Positions 35,443-44,521 of a stretch of 64,000 nt of DNA are shown piece after piece. Within the stretch, counting starts at the first letter, position 1. Each line of letters starts with the position of its first letter. Both the position numbers and the translations under genes were made by a program. The notes below the pieces were generated by a model. It searched no databases and was not told the origin of the DNA. It worked only from the letters and a program-made list of their open reading frames with translations. The DNA lies in assembly GCA_028874195.1 (NCBI GenBank), contig JAPPLM010000049.1, positions 1 through 64,000 on the forward strand. Reading direction: 5' to 3'. Source of the DNA: Chloroflexota bacterium. Its GTDB lineage: Bacteria > Chloroflexota > UBA11872 > VXOZ01.

Positions 35443-35879
35443 TGGCATTCAGGCACGAATTCACCGTCGCGGCGCCGCGCGCTAAGGTGGCTCACTTTCA
35501 CCGCAGGCGGCAGAGTCTGGTCGAGATCACGCCGCCGCCCATTGTCGTGCAGATCCAGTCAGCGCCGGAAGTTCTGTCGTCCGGTGACGAGATGCGCTTC
35601 ACGCTCTGGCTCGGGCCGTTTCCCATCCGCTGGCATGCCGCCATCGAAGCGATGAGCGAGGCAGGGTTTGCCGACAGGCAGATAAGCGGACCCTTCGACC
35701 ACTGGGTCCACCGGCACACGTTTCTGGAGAGTGGGGAGGGGCTCACCACCGTGCGGGACGAGATCGAGTACGTCTACCGGCGGCATGTGTTGTGGGGGCC
35801 GCTGGGACGGCTCTTTGTGCTGGGCTTGCCGGTGCTATTTTCCTATCGTGCTTGGCGGACAAAACGGCTTTTGTGCTAA
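35442..35879 (+). CDS. SRPBCC (START-like) family protein
   Basis: The 145-residue protein has the pattern of polyketide-cyclase/START-like domains: an N-terminal FRHEFTVAAPRAKVAHFH strand, a middle PFPIRWHAAIEAMSEAGFADRQ, then GPFDHWVHRHTF and VRDEIEYVYR. These domains bind hydrophobic ligands. It overlaps the aminotransferase stop by one base, suggesting a shared pathway. The C-terminus is hydrophobic and basic (LFVLGLPVLFSYRAWRTKR). Confidence 0.75.
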   Translation: MAFRHEFTVAAPRAKVAHFHRRRQSLVEITPPPIVVQIQSAPEVLSSGDEMRFTLWLGPFPIRWHAAIEAMSEAGFADRQISGPFDHWVHRHTFLESGEGLTTVRDEIEYVYRRHVLWGPLGRLFVLGLPVLFSYRAWRTKRLLC

Positions 35880-36038
35880 TGCGCCGGCCAGGCGGTGACC
35901 ATGAGTGGACTGTTCAAAAAGACACTGTTGAGTGCGTTTTATTAAGGAAATTGACGATTTACTTTAATAAGACGACCGTTGCCGAGCGTAATGTACGCTT
36001 CGTTTAATTACGACCGCCTTGACAAACAGCACACTTGG

Positions 36039-37475
36039 TCACTCTTTGCGCGCGCGTGCGGATATGAAATCCAGCAGCGGATACGGACTGCCCGGGTGCT
36101 GGCCGGGGAGGCGGGCCGGCAACGGTTCGCCTAAGAACCCTTCCAGACGCGCGCGTTGCTTTGCCACCACGTCCGGGTGCTGGGCGGCGACGTCGTCGAA
36201 GTTGTCGCGGTCTTGGTCGATGCGGTAGAGCTTCCACTGCGGGTCCGAATCCTGGATGTTCACCACCGCGTTCCAGGTGTGGTCGCGTACGCTCGCCTCG
36301 TAGCCCCAGACGGTGAGCACCCAGTCTCGCAACTCAGCGCAATTACCCGTCGCCAACGGACTTTCGCCCTTGGCGAGCTGACTTTCGCCCTTGGCGAGCG
36401 GCCACATGTCTTCACCGTCCAGGCGGTCGTGGGCCACGCCGAGCCAGTTCAGGATCGTGGGGGCCACGTCGATGTGCTGCACGAACGGCGTAATCACCGT
36501 GTCGCGCGGCCCTTCAGGATGGCGCACGAGCATGTTCACGCGGGTGTTATAGGCGTTCATGTGATTCGGATCCTTGCCGAATACGCCGTGCTCGTTCATC
36601 TGCGTGCCGTGATCGGACGTAAAGACGATAATGGTCTCATCCAGCAGGCCGGTATCCGCCAGGTGGTTGAGCAACACGCCCATCCACTTGTCGATGAACG
36701 TAAGCGAGCCGTAGTAGAGCGCCTTGACGCGCTCTTGTTCTGCTTCAGTCAACGGCTCGCCGCGGGGATTAATCGGCTCGATGCCCTCCCATGGTGCGTC
36801 CATATACGCGTCGGCGTACTCGAAGGGCGGGTGCCACGGCTCGTGGGCTTCGAATGAGTCGACCCACAGAAAGAATGGGTGGTGGTCGCGGCCGTCTTCG
36901 ATGAACTGAATGGCGCGGCGCATACACTTGGCAAACGTGAAGTCCTCTTCCGTGTGGCGGTCCTTCACGTTCCACAGCCACTGGCGCAGCCCAAACGGCA
37001 CGCTTGCCGGATTGTGCGTATAGCGTTCTGCTTGCAATTCCGCCTCCGTGCCCAGGCGGTAGGGATCGGCCTCCTGCCCGCGAAAGAACTCCCAGTTCAT
37101 GAAACCGCGCGTGAAGTTCATCGTCGGCTTGAAGAGGTGATAGGTATCGGCCACGAGGCCCGTGGCATAGCCCGCGCGGGAGAGCCTCTCGGCCAGTGTT
37201 TGCTGATGCGGCGGCACGCCGTGCCAGCCCGGCATGCCCGGCGCGCCTGGTGAAGAGCCGGTGGTGTCAATCGTCCAGCGCCACGGAAATCCGCGAATGC
37301 CGGTAAAGAGCGAGCGCCGCGCCGGCACGGTCGGCAGCGCCTCGGCAAACGCGTTCTCGAACCACACCCCGTCCAGCGCCATGGCGTCCAGGGTGGGGGT
37401 ATTCATGTGTTGCGCGCCCAGGTGCCGGATACAGTCGGCGCGAAAGGTGTCGAGACAGATGACGATGCAGTTCAC
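36039..37475 (-). CDS. Sulfatase-family hydrolase with Thr at the nucleophile position
   Basis: The 478-residue protein has the alkaline-phosphatase/sulfatase fold. Metal ligands appear in IVICLDTFRADC (Asp9) and IIVFTSDHGTQMNEHG. The signature segment is ALPTVPARRSLFTG. Compared with the sulfatase pattern (C/S)-x-P-x-R-x4-T-G, the residue normally converted to formylglycine is Thr49. Sulfatases need Cys or Ser there; Thr is the nucleophile in the related nucleotide pyrophosphatase/phosphodiesterases. It may therefore be a phosphodiesterase- or phosphonate-type hydrolase. No signal peptide is present from the GTG start at 37475, which I prefer over the open frame to 37652. Confidence 0.87.
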   Translation of the reverse strand: MNCIVICLDTFRADCIRHLGAQHMNTPTLDAMALDGVWFENAFAEALPTVPARRSLFTGIRGFPWRWTIDTTGSSPGAPGMPGWHGVPPHQQTLAERLSRAGYATGLVADTYHLFKPTMNFTRGFMNWEFFRGQEADPYRLGTEAELQAERYTHNPASVPFGLRQWLWNVKDRHTEEDFTFAKCMRRAIQFIEDGRDHHPFFLWVDSFEAHEPWHPPFEYADAYMDAPWEGIEPINPRGEPLTEAEQERVKALYYGSLTFIDKWMGVLLNHLADTGLLDETIIVFTSDHGTQMNEHGVFGKDPNHMNAYNTRVNMLVRHPEGPRDTVITPFVQHIDVAPTILNWLGVAHDRLDGEDMWPLAKGESQLAKGESPLATGNCAELRDWVLTVWGYEASVRDHTWNAVVNIQDSDPQWKLYRIDQDRDNFDDVAAQHPDVVAKQRARLEGFLGEPLPARLPGQHPGSPYPLLDFISARARKE

Positions 37476-37629
37476 GAGGAGTTTTTTCCTTATGCGGGAT
37501 GGACCTGTGGTGTGCCGAGCCTTCTCTTGGTGGCTGTAAGTATAACTGCTCGTAGCAGTGGCAGAGAAGTATGGAATTCGAGGGGCAATTGAGCTATTGC
37601 ATGGACTTTGGTCGGCTGAACGCTCCCTC

Positions 37630-37848
37630 TCATTCCTCGCTTGGCTTGCCAATGTCCTTTGGCCTGTCGGCAGCGCCTTCTATCCGAGATACACGTTGAT
37701 ATATCTCGTACATGTGATTCCGCATTTCGCGATTGTCTTCCCTGATTGCGTTCTCGCCCTGCCTGATAAAGATTATTATTGCAACTCCGACACCAATAGC
37801 GGACACAACGGTGGCAAAAACAGAAATCCAAAGCTCGTAGGTTTCCAA
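37630..37848 (-). CDS. Small single-pass membrane protein
   Basis: The 72-residue protein has one N-terminal helix (LWISVFATVVSAIGVGVAIIIFI) followed by a charged, probably coiled-coil tail (QGENAIREDNREMRNHMYEIYQRV). The start is TTG 37848 with GGAGAGAG about five bases upstream. The family is not recognised. It lies 14 bases downstream of the GIY-YIG gene on the same strand, so the two probably form an operon. Confidence 0.6.
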   Translation of the reverse strand: METYELWISVFATVVSAIGVGVAIIIFIRQGENAIREDNREMRNHMYEIYQRVSRIEGAADRPKDIGKPSEE

Positions 37849-37862
37849 TTTGCTCTCTCCGA

Positions 37863-38198
37863 TTACCTTTGTTTATTCGCGGGAGGACGAAGCGCTTCTA
37901 TCAGGTCACGTTCCTCCAAATACCTGTTTACAGAGCTGCCATTCACATGGGCCAAGACATGTGTTGGCGCAAAGCGCATGATTTCCTGATTACTTCTGTG
38001 CGCACTTAACCTGTTCTTGAAGTTATCGGTCTCACCGACATAGACTACTGCCCAACCTGAAGGCTCACCAGGTTTTGCAAGGACGTAATTGCCTGGCTCG
38101 CCACTGCCTATCCAATCAATGGGGAATACCCAATAGGTGTACGCCACGCCAGACGACCCGGCCAAGCTCACTGTCGGTCGCAGCTCCACCATCTGCAT
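37863..38198 (-). CDS. GIY-YIG-like nuclease domain protein
   Basis: The 111-residue protein carries a GIY-YIG-like core: WAVVYVGETDNFKNRLSAH with the Tyr and Arg of the active-site half, followed by THVLAHVNGS and the Glu-containing RYLEERDLIEALRPPANKQ, which matches the family's Glu and terminal Asn. The first motif strand is modified (YVLAKPGEPSGW). The start ATG 38198 follows GAGGAG. Target and role are unknown. Confidence 0.72.
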   Translation of the reverse strand: MQMVELRPTVSLAGSSGVAYTYWVFPIDWIGSGEPGNYVLAKPGEPSGWAVVYVGETDNFKNRLSAHRSNQEIMRFAPTHVLAHVNGSSVNRYLEERDLIEALRPPANKQR

Positions 38199-38282
38199 CC
38201 TCTCCTCTTTACTCTCTGGGCAGGCACACGTGCTTTCAGTATACAACACGAATTATTCCGACAAATCGACCTATTCACACTC

Positions 38283-39152
38283 TCATTCCCGCCTCTGTGT
38301 GCGCAGAGCAAGGTAAATCCCTAGCAATACCAACGCTCCGCCGCCAACCTGGAGCAGAGTCAAGTGCTCGTCCAAGATAAAGTACGCCAGGATACTCGCG
38401 CCCACCGGCTCGCCCAGGATTGCCACGGCGACGACCGCGGCGGAGACGTAGCGCAGCGTCCAATTGTATGCCGTGTGACCGAGGAGTTGCGGTCCCAGCG
38501 CCAGGAGAATCATTACCAGATAGGTCGCAGGCGCGTAGCCGGTGAATGACTGTTGCGTCACCAGCGCCGCGACGAGTACCAGCAGCGCCGCCATGCCGTA
38601 GACCACCGTGATGTACGGCAGCAGATCGAGCCGCCGCCGCAGGCGCTGTCCCAGCAGCAAGTAGCCTGAGTGAAATACCGCCCCGAGCAGCGCCAGCATG
38701 TCGCCAAAGAGGGCCTGGCCCTCCACTTGAAAGTCGCTGTAGCCAATCAGGATGCCGCCGGTAACCGAAAGCCCAATTCCCCACACCAGCAGCGGGTGGA
38801 GCCGCTCGCGGAAGATCACCACCATGCCGAGACCGACGAAAATGGGATTGATGGTCACGAGCACGACGGAACTGGCGACGGACGTATACTCCAGCGAGCC
38901 GATCCAGGCGATGAAGTGCAGGCCGAGAAAACTGCCCGCCACCGCAGCCACCAGCCAATCGCGGCGACGCAGCGCCTGGAGATGCTCTCTTCGCAACGTG
39001 AGTGTGAACGGCGCCAGGATAAGCGCGGCGATGCCGAGCCGGTAGGCGGCGATGATGAGCACCGGCGCATCGGCCAGCTTGATGAGGATCGAGGCGCTGC
39101 TGATGATTGCGACCGAGGCGCACAGCGCGAGAATGACGCGAAAGTACGGCAT
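38283..39152 (-). CDS. EamA family (DMT) transporter
   Basis: The 289-residue, ten-helix drug/metabolite-type exporter has two EamA repeats. The first contains SASILIKLADAPVLIIAAYR and ends FLGLHFIAWIGSLEYTSVASSVVLVTINPIFVGL. The second ends NWTLRYVSAAVVAVAILGEPVGASILAYFIL. The ATG at 39152 follows GCAGGAG, so the frame open to 39218 is not used. The substrate is unknown. It is divergent from the SDR at 39577. Confidence 0.9.
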   Translation of the reverse strand: MPYFRVILALCASVAIISSASILIKLADAPVLIIAAYRLGIAALILAPFTLTLRREHLQALRRRDWLVAAVAGSFLGLHFIAWIGSLEYTSVASSVVLVTINPIFVGLGMVVIFRERLHPLLVWGIGLSVTGGILIGYSDFQVEGQALFGDMLALLGAVFHSGYLLLGQRLRRRLDLLPYITVVYGMAALLVLVAALVTQQSFTGYAPATYLVMILLALGPQLLGHTAYNWTLRYVSAAVVAVAILGEPVGASILAYFILDEHLTLLQVGGGALVLLGIYLALRTQRRE

Positions 39153-39576
39153 GGTATCTCCTGCGGCAGGCCACTGTTGCAGAATAGTCGCCCACGCCCG
39201 CAGGCGGCAAGCGCGCAATAGTCATGCTGGCGCAAAGCCTGTCCCGTACTCGATACAGCGTATCGACACGATACGGGGACAGAAACCAGGCGTGTGAACA
39301 AGGCGGGCGGGCGCAATGGACTGATCTCAGATCAGTCCATTGCGCTCACTGAAGGCGGAAAGCGGCCGTGACACGTGGCCGGGTAGACAAATCGCCGCGC
39401 ATTTGGTCAAATAGGGAAAGCTTGGTATAGGAACCTAAGAGCGATATTATCCCAATTCCCGCCGGATACCTTACAAGAGCACTGCTACTGGAAGTAGTCG
39501 CCAAGCGATCTGCAACTTTGCGAGAAGCGCCACAGACCCCATTCAAGTATGTTTGCTGAGAGGACCTTACCGCAGC
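39153..39576. other. Divergent spacer with repeats and a long palindrome
   Basis: No gene. Near 39236-39292 is a GTCCCGTACTCGATAC…GTATCG…CGGGGAC element like those at 15190 and 47789. The 35-bp palindrome at 39311-39345 is listed separately. Confidence 0.6.
39311..39345. promoter_or_regulatory. 35-bp perfect inverted repeat between divergent genes
   Basis: The arm GCGCAATGGACTGATCT pairs perfectly with its complement around a single C at 39328. It occurs once in the window, between the EamA transporter and SDR starts. It could be an operator or part of a mobile-repeat family whose other members lie outside the window. It lacks a T-run, so a terminator is unlikely. Confidence 0.6.
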
Positions 39577-40455
39577 ATGCGTTTGCAGAGTCAGACAGCC
39601 ATCGTCACCGGCGCCGCCCATAACATTGGGCGAGCGATCGCCCGTATTTTTGCCACAGAGGGCGCAAACGTCCTCATCGCCGACATTCAGGACGAGGCGG
39701 GCGAAGCGGTGGCAGCGGAGATTCAGGATAGCGGCGGCGAGGCGTCGTTCTTCCATGCGGATGTCGGCACGGGTGCCGGCAACCGCGATATGGTCGCGGC
39801 GGCGGTAGAACGTTACGGCGGCGTGACCATCCTCGTTAACAACGCCCACTGGGAGCGGCGCGGTTCAATCGAAGAGCTGAGCGAGGAGGACTGGGATGCG
39901 AGCTTTGACGTGTTACTCAAGGCGCCGTTCCTTGCCAGCAAATACGCCGTGCCCCACATGCGCGCGGCAGGCGGCGGCGCGATTCTCAACCTCACCTCGG
40001 TGCACGGGTTTCAGGTGAGCCCCGGGTACCCGACCTATGAGACGGCCAAAGCCGCGCTCATTCACCTCACCAAGCAAATGGCGCTCGACTTGGGCGGTGA
40101 CGGCATACGCGTCAATGCGATTGCCCCGGGCGCTATTCCGTCTGATGAAATGCGAGAAGAAAACGCCGACGATCCGACGTGGCACGAACGGAATATCCTC
40201 TGGAATGTCCTTCCCACGGTCGGGCGCGCAGAGGACATCGCCCGGGGGGCACTCTACCTGTGTTCAAGTGAGGCGCGTTTCGTAACCGGTCACACGCTGC
40301 TGATAGACGGCGGCTTTCTGCTTGGCTTCAAGGGGCTGGGCGGCACGCGCGTGCAGGAATTCTTGCAGCGCCATCCGGGACTCTTGGAGTACGATCTTTC
40401 GCGTCCGCTGGGACCGGCGGCGCACATTCGCGATAAAGGCACTGTTGAGCAGTAG
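39577..40455 (+). CDS. SDR family oxidoreductase
   Basis: This 292-residue classical short-chain dehydrogenase has a variant cofactor loop TGAAHNIGRAIA, NNAH in place of NNAG, the Ser of LTSVHGFQ and the catalytic pair YETAK. GHTLLIDGGFLLG follows near residue 245. A C-terminal extension of about 40 residues goes beyond the usual end. The start ATG 39577 is preceded by GAGAGGA at a somewhat long spacing. It is followed 66 bases later by an SMP-30 gene on the same strand, so a joint role in sugar or lactone oxidation is plausible. Confidence 0.9.
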   Translation: MRLQSQTAIVTGAAHNIGRAIARIFATEGANVLIADIQDEAGEAVAAEIQDSGGEASFFHADVGTGAGNRDMVAAAVERYGGVTILVNNAHWERRGSIEELSEEDWDASFDVLLKAPFLASKYAVPHMRAAGGGAILNLTSVHGFQVSPGYPTYETAKAALIHLTKQMALDLGGDGIRVNAIAPGAIPSDEMREENADDPTWHERNILWNVLPTVGRAEDIARGALYLCSSEARFVTGHTLLIDGGFLLGFKGLGGTRVQEFLQRHPGLLEYDLSRPLGPAAHIRDKGTVEQ

Positions 40456-40521
40456 CACTCAATCGTCTCATGCCAGCGCTTAAACCTGCGCAACGTCACC
40501 TTGGAGAAAGGATGCTTTCGC

Positions 40522-41346
40522 ATGAAGACCGATGCGTCTCCCATACTGGTTGCCGAAGGCTTTAACTTTCCTGAGGGCCCTTCTTTCGACCGCGAGGGCA
40601 GTCTCTACGTCATGGAGTGCGATGCCGGACGCATCAGCAAGGTGACGCAAGACGGGCACGTGGAGATCTTTGCGGAGACGGGCGGCGTGCCGTGCGGTTC
40701 GCGCTTGCACCAAAACGGTCACCTGATCGTCGCGGAGAACGGCTTGGCGCAGATACTTGACTTCGCGCCCGATGGATCGTGGACGGTGGTGGCGGAAGCG
40801 TTCAACGACAAGCCGTTTCGGGGCCCCAACGACCTTATTCTCGATAGGCAGGGCAACTGCTACTTCACCGATCCCAAAGGGTCGACGCTGGAAAAACCGG
40901 TGGGGCGTGTCTTCCGTGTGGGGGTAGACGGCGTGATCTCTGTCTTTGCCGTGGGCCTGGCCTTTCCAAACGGCATTTGCCTTTCTGCCAACGAGGAGAC
41001 GCTCTACGTTGCCGAAACGTTTACGCGCCGCATACACGCCTTCACCCTAAACCCCGACGGCAGCGCCAACAACCGCAGCCTGTTCGCCCAAATGGAGGAC
41101 GGCGTCGGGCCTGACGGGATGGACTTCGGCGCCGACGGCAACCTCTACGTCGCTCATTACGGCAAGGGTGTGGTGGCCGTAATCGCGCCTTCCGGCGATG
41201 TGATTGCAGAGTTGCCAATGCCGGGCAAGAATCCCACGAACGTGGCCTTCCGGGAAGACTCGCTCTACGTCACGGAGACCGAGAACGGCGCAGTGTACCG
41301 CCTTGAACTGGGTGTGGAGGGCCTACCGCTTTTCGGACTGAGCTAG
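40522..41346 (+). CDS. SMP-30/gluconolactonase family protein
   Basis: The 274-residue beta-propeller lactonase has metal-binding Glu in FNFPEGPSFDREGSLY, Asn in FRGPNDLILDRQGNCYFTDP and FPNGICLS, and Asp in GPDGMDFGADGNLYVAHYG. It is similar to, but clearly distinct from, the gene at 33183. ATG 40522 has GGAGAAAGG about 11 bases upstream. It probably forms an operon with the SDR upstream; the dehydrogenase-lactonase pairing suits oxidation of a sugar through its lactone. Confidence 0.9.
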   Translation: MKTDASPILVAEGFNFPEGPSFDREGSLYVMECDAGRISKVTQDGHVEIFAETGGVPCGSRLHQNGHLIVAENGLAQILDFAPDGSWTVVAEAFNDKPFRGPNDLILDRQGNCYFTDPKGSTLEKPVGRVFRVGVDGVISVFAVGLAFPNGICLSANEETLYVAETFTRRIHAFTLNPDGSANNRSLFAQMEDGVGPDGMDFGADGNLYVAHYGKGVVAVIAPSGDVIAELPMPGKNPTNVAFREDSLYVTETENGAVYRLELGVEGLPLFGLS

Positions 41347-41582
41347 GCTTCGAGTCTCAATACGACAAGAATAGCGGTACGAGTGCCAACGGACACCTCG
41401 AGACTACACCTACCTGCACGAACTGGATGTTTGTGCACTGTTTCGCCAAATCCAATTACCTGTCATTATTCCTACAACATTAGGATTGAGCCAGTTGTCC
41501 CATTTGAGTTGTGCCTCGCCGCTGCAGTGATGGTTGAGGTAGCTCTTTAGGGTCAATTGGTGACCCTGGAAAGGAAACTCGT

Positions 41583-41807
41583 GTGAGCGACCAGCCTCTA
41601 TCTCCACAGAGTGGAGAAGAGAATGGCGAGCATAGAGCTGAAAGGGAAGAAACCGGGACCCAAGAACGAATTGTGCGCATACCGTTTTACGAGGGCGTAA
41701 AGTTCGGGTGCGCACTGGCAATTGGTCTCTGGATTGGACTACTAATCATCGTGATTGTAGTATTCCTGTTTTCCGGTGCTACCCTTGCCTCTCTATTGGG
41801 GAATTAG
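41583..41807 (+). CDS. Small single-pass membrane protein
   Basis: The 74-residue protein has a charged N-terminal half (SGEENGEHRAEREETGTQER) and one C-terminal transmembrane helix (CALAIGLWIGLLIIVIVVFLF). The start is GTG 41583 with AAGGA seven bases upstream. No family is recognised. It lies alone between the SMP-30 gene and a repeat field. Confidence 0.55.
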   Translation: MSDQPLSPQSGEENGEHRAEREETGTQERIVRIPFYEGVKFGCALAIGLWIGLLIIVIVVFLFSGATLASLLGN

Positions 41808-41960
41808 GAGCGCAGGCGCTTGTTTCCCGCATCAGTACTCAGTGTGCGAGCGGGAAGAGAGGATGGATTCCCGTTTTCACGGGAATGACGGACTGAGGGC
41901 TTCGTCCCTCGCTCCTTGAGCCGAGGCTGTAGCGCGGGGGCTTGCCCCCCGTTCTTGTAT
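41808..41960. repeat. Two dispersed hairpin repeats
   Basis: TTCCCGTTTTCACGGGAA with GGATGGA and TGACGGACTGA borders is at about 41861-41897, identical to the copy at 9130. A GCGGGGGCTTGCCCCCCG copy is at 41934-41952. Confidence 0.82.
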
Positions 41961-42016
41961 TGGCAAGGCACGTCCGTGTGCATGCTTAGCCGCGCTGCCT
42001 AGGAGGGCGACTGACC

Positions 42017-43231
42017 ATGACCCAGAAGCACCTCGATGTCGCCTTCATCGGCGGACCGCAGTATGACGCGCTCTACCGCAGGTTGCCGCAATTCGAGCGG
42101 GAATACGGCTACGCCGTAAACGTCCACGTGCAGTTGCCGCATCCCACGCTGAATGCGCACATTGACGAGGTATACGGCGCCGGCTCTGCCACCTACGACG
42201 TAATCTCTACCCACGTCAAGTACGCGCCGGCCCAGCAACAGTGGCTGCTCCCCCTTGATGCGCATTTCTCTGATGCAGAACTAGCGGATTTCTCGCCGGC
42301 TTTGCTCAAGCTCGCGCGGCTCGATGGCGCGCTCGTGCAGATCCCGCGCACCGTGGACGCGCGCATCCTCTTCTACCGCAAGGACCTGTGGTCTGACCCG
42401 GTGGAAAAGGAGCGCTTTCAACGCCAGTACGGCCGCACGTTGGCCGTGCCACGAACGTGGGACGAGGTGCGGGACATTGCTACCTTCTTCACGCGGCCGC
42501 CCGATCTCTTCGGCTTTGCCTTTCCCGGCCACTCGTCGGGCCTGTTTGGGTCGTTTTTCGAGTTAGTTGCCATGGCGGGAGGAACTCTCTTCGATGAGCA
42601 ACTCAACCCGTCGTTCAATACGGCTGCTGGCCGTTGGGCGCTGGGTTTTCTAGCTGACCTCTACCAGCAGGGTCTGACGCCGCGTGACCTGGCGGCCACC
42701 TATTTCGATGAAGTCTCCCAACTCTTTCGTGACGGAAAGTGCGCGCTGGCTGCCGACTGGCCGGCTTACTACGGTCTGCTGACCGATCCACAGACAAGCA
42801 CTGTCGCCGACAAGTTTGGCGTGGCGCTCTATCCGGAGGGGCCTGCCGGCACGCGCGCCGTTTATGCGGGCGGCCACTCATTTGCCATCCCCATGTCGGT
42901 GAAGGACATGGACGGCGCGCTGGCGCTCGTGCGCTTTCTCACTTCCCCGGAGAGTCAGTACGTGGAGGCACAGACCGGCGCGATCGTGCCGCGGAGCGCG
43001 GTCATGGCGCGGGTCCGCGGCGAGACGCCCGTCGGCACGGTGCACGCAAAGCGGCTCGCGCTCTTAGAAGAGACCATTCAAAGCCACATACTGACGTTCC
43101 CAAAGTTCGTCGCTTACCCGCAAGTAGAGGAAGTGTGCGCGGAGACACTGCAAGCGGCCATTCGCGGCCAGGTGATGCTGCCACGGGCGCTGGAGTACAT
43201 GGAACAGCAGGTTCGCGACGTGCTGGCGTGA
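42017..43231 (+). CDS. Extracellular solute-binding-type protein without signal peptide
   Basis: The 404-residue protein has the two-lobed family 1 solute-binding fold: the N-terminal DVAFIGGPQYDALYRRLPQF, IPRTVDARILFYRKDLW, PRTWDEVRDIATFF, GKCALAADWPAYY and VYAGGHSFAIP are typical. Unlike the lipoproteins at 797 and 5713, it starts directly with the fold (MTQKHLDVAF) and has no signal peptide, lipobox or Tat motif. The start follows AGGAGGG. It may be a cytoplasmic sensor, or its export signal may have been lost; the upstream DNA is repeat-rich. No transporter genes adjoin. Confidence 0.87.
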   Translation: MTQKHLDVAFIGGPQYDALYRRLPQFEREYGYAVNVHVQLPHPTLNAHIDEVYGAGSATYDVISTHVKYAPAQQQWLLPLDAHFSDAELADFSPALLKLARLDGALVQIPRTVDARILFYRKDLWSDPVEKERFQRQYGRTLAVPRTWDEVRDIATFFTRPPDLFGFAFPGHSSGLFGSFFELVAMAGGTLFDEQLNPSFNTAAGRWALGFLADLYQQGLTPRDLAATYFDEVSQLFRDGKCALAADWPAYYGLLTDPQTSTVADKFGVALYPEGPAGTRAVYAGGHSFAIPMSVKDMDGALALVRFLTSPESQYVEAQTGAIVPRSAVMARVRGETPVGTVHAKRLALLEETIQSHILTFPKFVAYPQVEEVCAETLQAAIRGQVMLPRALEYMEQQVRDVLA

Positions 43232-43660
43232 CACTGTAACTGGCGTGGTATCATGGCAGCGCAGTACTGGCTATGTGCGAGGCGGTGTTGGCGCGCATTG
43301 TCATTCCGAGCGGAGCGAGGAATCTAAAGGTATACGTTCTCGCTTTTTCGTTGGTGGAGTTTATTCTGAACCTTCCGGCGGGATCAAGATAGGCTTGTCA
43401 CAGGGTTCTCAGAGTGACAGACACGCAGGTTGCAAACCTGCGCTACCGGGGATGTGGGGTCCAAGAGCGCCATGTTCCTCGCCACAATAGTCAATGCGAC
43501 AGCATTGGACTTGTCTCCCGCCAGAGGCAGTGTGCGCGGTACAGAGAAGATGGATTCTCGCGCAAGCGGGAATGGCGGATCGGTTCGCTTAGAATGACTG
43601 GCCGATACTCTTGGCAAACACGGCGGTGATGCTGGGTAGACTTTAGAGAAAGGTATTGCC
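43232..43660. repeat. Intergenic stretch of mixed dispersed repeats
   Basis: No gene. It holds TCATTCCGAGCGGAGCGAGG at 43300-43319, CGCAGGTTGCAAACCTGCG at about 43424-43442 (cf. 31800) and a GGATTCTCGCGCAAGCGGGAATGGCGG module at 43550-43577. Confidence 0.75.
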
Positions 43661-44509
43661 ATGGCAGACATCAAAGTTGGCGTGCGGCTCATCTGTTTGC
43701 ATACACCCGGACCGGCGGGCCTGGAAACAGCGGCTGAGATTGGGTCCGACAGCGTGCAGTTAACGGTGGGGCACGGCGAATACGCCCCTGAGGAGCTAAA
43801 CGCGGCGGGCATTAAGGAAGTCCAGCAGCGGGTGCAGGACTTAGGCATGGTAGTCTCGGCAACCGACGGCGGCTTGGGTGACTTTGGTGACGCGGAGACG
43901 ATGGCTGAGCGGGTAGACCACGCCAAGCGCCTGCTTGACCACACCCGCGCGCTCGGCGCGCCGGCCCTCACCAGCCACATCGGCATCGTGCCCAGAGACG
44001 CCAATGCCCCGCGGCGGCAGGTCTTCCGCGAAGCCATCGAAGCCATCGGCAAGCATGCGGAGCAGACCGGCATGTATTTCGGCATCGAAACCGGACCGGA
44101 ACCCGCTTCCGTGCTATTGGATCTCATTAACTCAATCGATACCGACGGCATCAAAATAAACCTCGACCCGGCGAACTTCATCATTTGGCCGGCGCGCATT
44201 GCCGAAATCGAAGGGCGTCCCTATGATCGGGCGGAGGCGTTTGCCGAATCCGATCCCCACGAAGCGGTCTACACCCTGCGCGATCACATCATCCATACCC
44301 ACATCAAGGATGCTCGCATCAAGGAAGGCGAAAAAGGCGAGACGCCAGTGGGCCAGGGCTGGATCGACTGGCCGCGCTACCTCGAGTCGTACCAGGACAT
44401 CGGGTTCACCGGCTACCACTGCATTGAGCGTGAAGCCGGGGAGAACCGCGTGGAAGAGATGCGCGAAGCGATCGCTTTTGTACGCCAAATTTGGCAAGAG
44501 TTGGACTAG
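43661..44509 (+). CDS. Sugar phosphate isomerase/epimerase (xylose-isomerase-like TIM barrel)
   Basis: The 282-residue protein has the AP-endonuclease-2/xylose-isomerase-like barrel. Metal ligands of this family are suggested by FGIETGPEP (Glu), INLDPANFI (Asp), HIIHTHIKDARI (His-x-His-x-x-Asp) and the terminal HCIEREAG (Glu). The substrate is a sugar or cyclitol, unspecified. The start follows AGAGAAAGG. The MraY-like gene starts 13 bases after its stop, so they may share a transcript, although the functions seem unrelated. Confidence 0.88.
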   Translation: MADIKVGVRLICLHTPGPAGLETAAEIGSDSVQLTVGHGEYAPEELNAAGIKEVQQRVQDLGMVVSATDGGLGDFGDAETMAERVDHAKRLLDHTRALGAPALTSHIGIVPRDANAPRRQVFREAIEAIGKHAEQTGMYFGIETGPEPASVLLDLINSIDTDGIKINLDPANFIIWPARIAEIEGRPYDRAEAFAESDPHEAVYTLRDHIIHTHIKDARIKEGEKGETPVGQGWIDWPRYLESYQDIGFTGYHCIEREAGENRVEEMREAIAFVRQIWQELD

Positions 44510-44521
44510 CAACCGCCCTCC

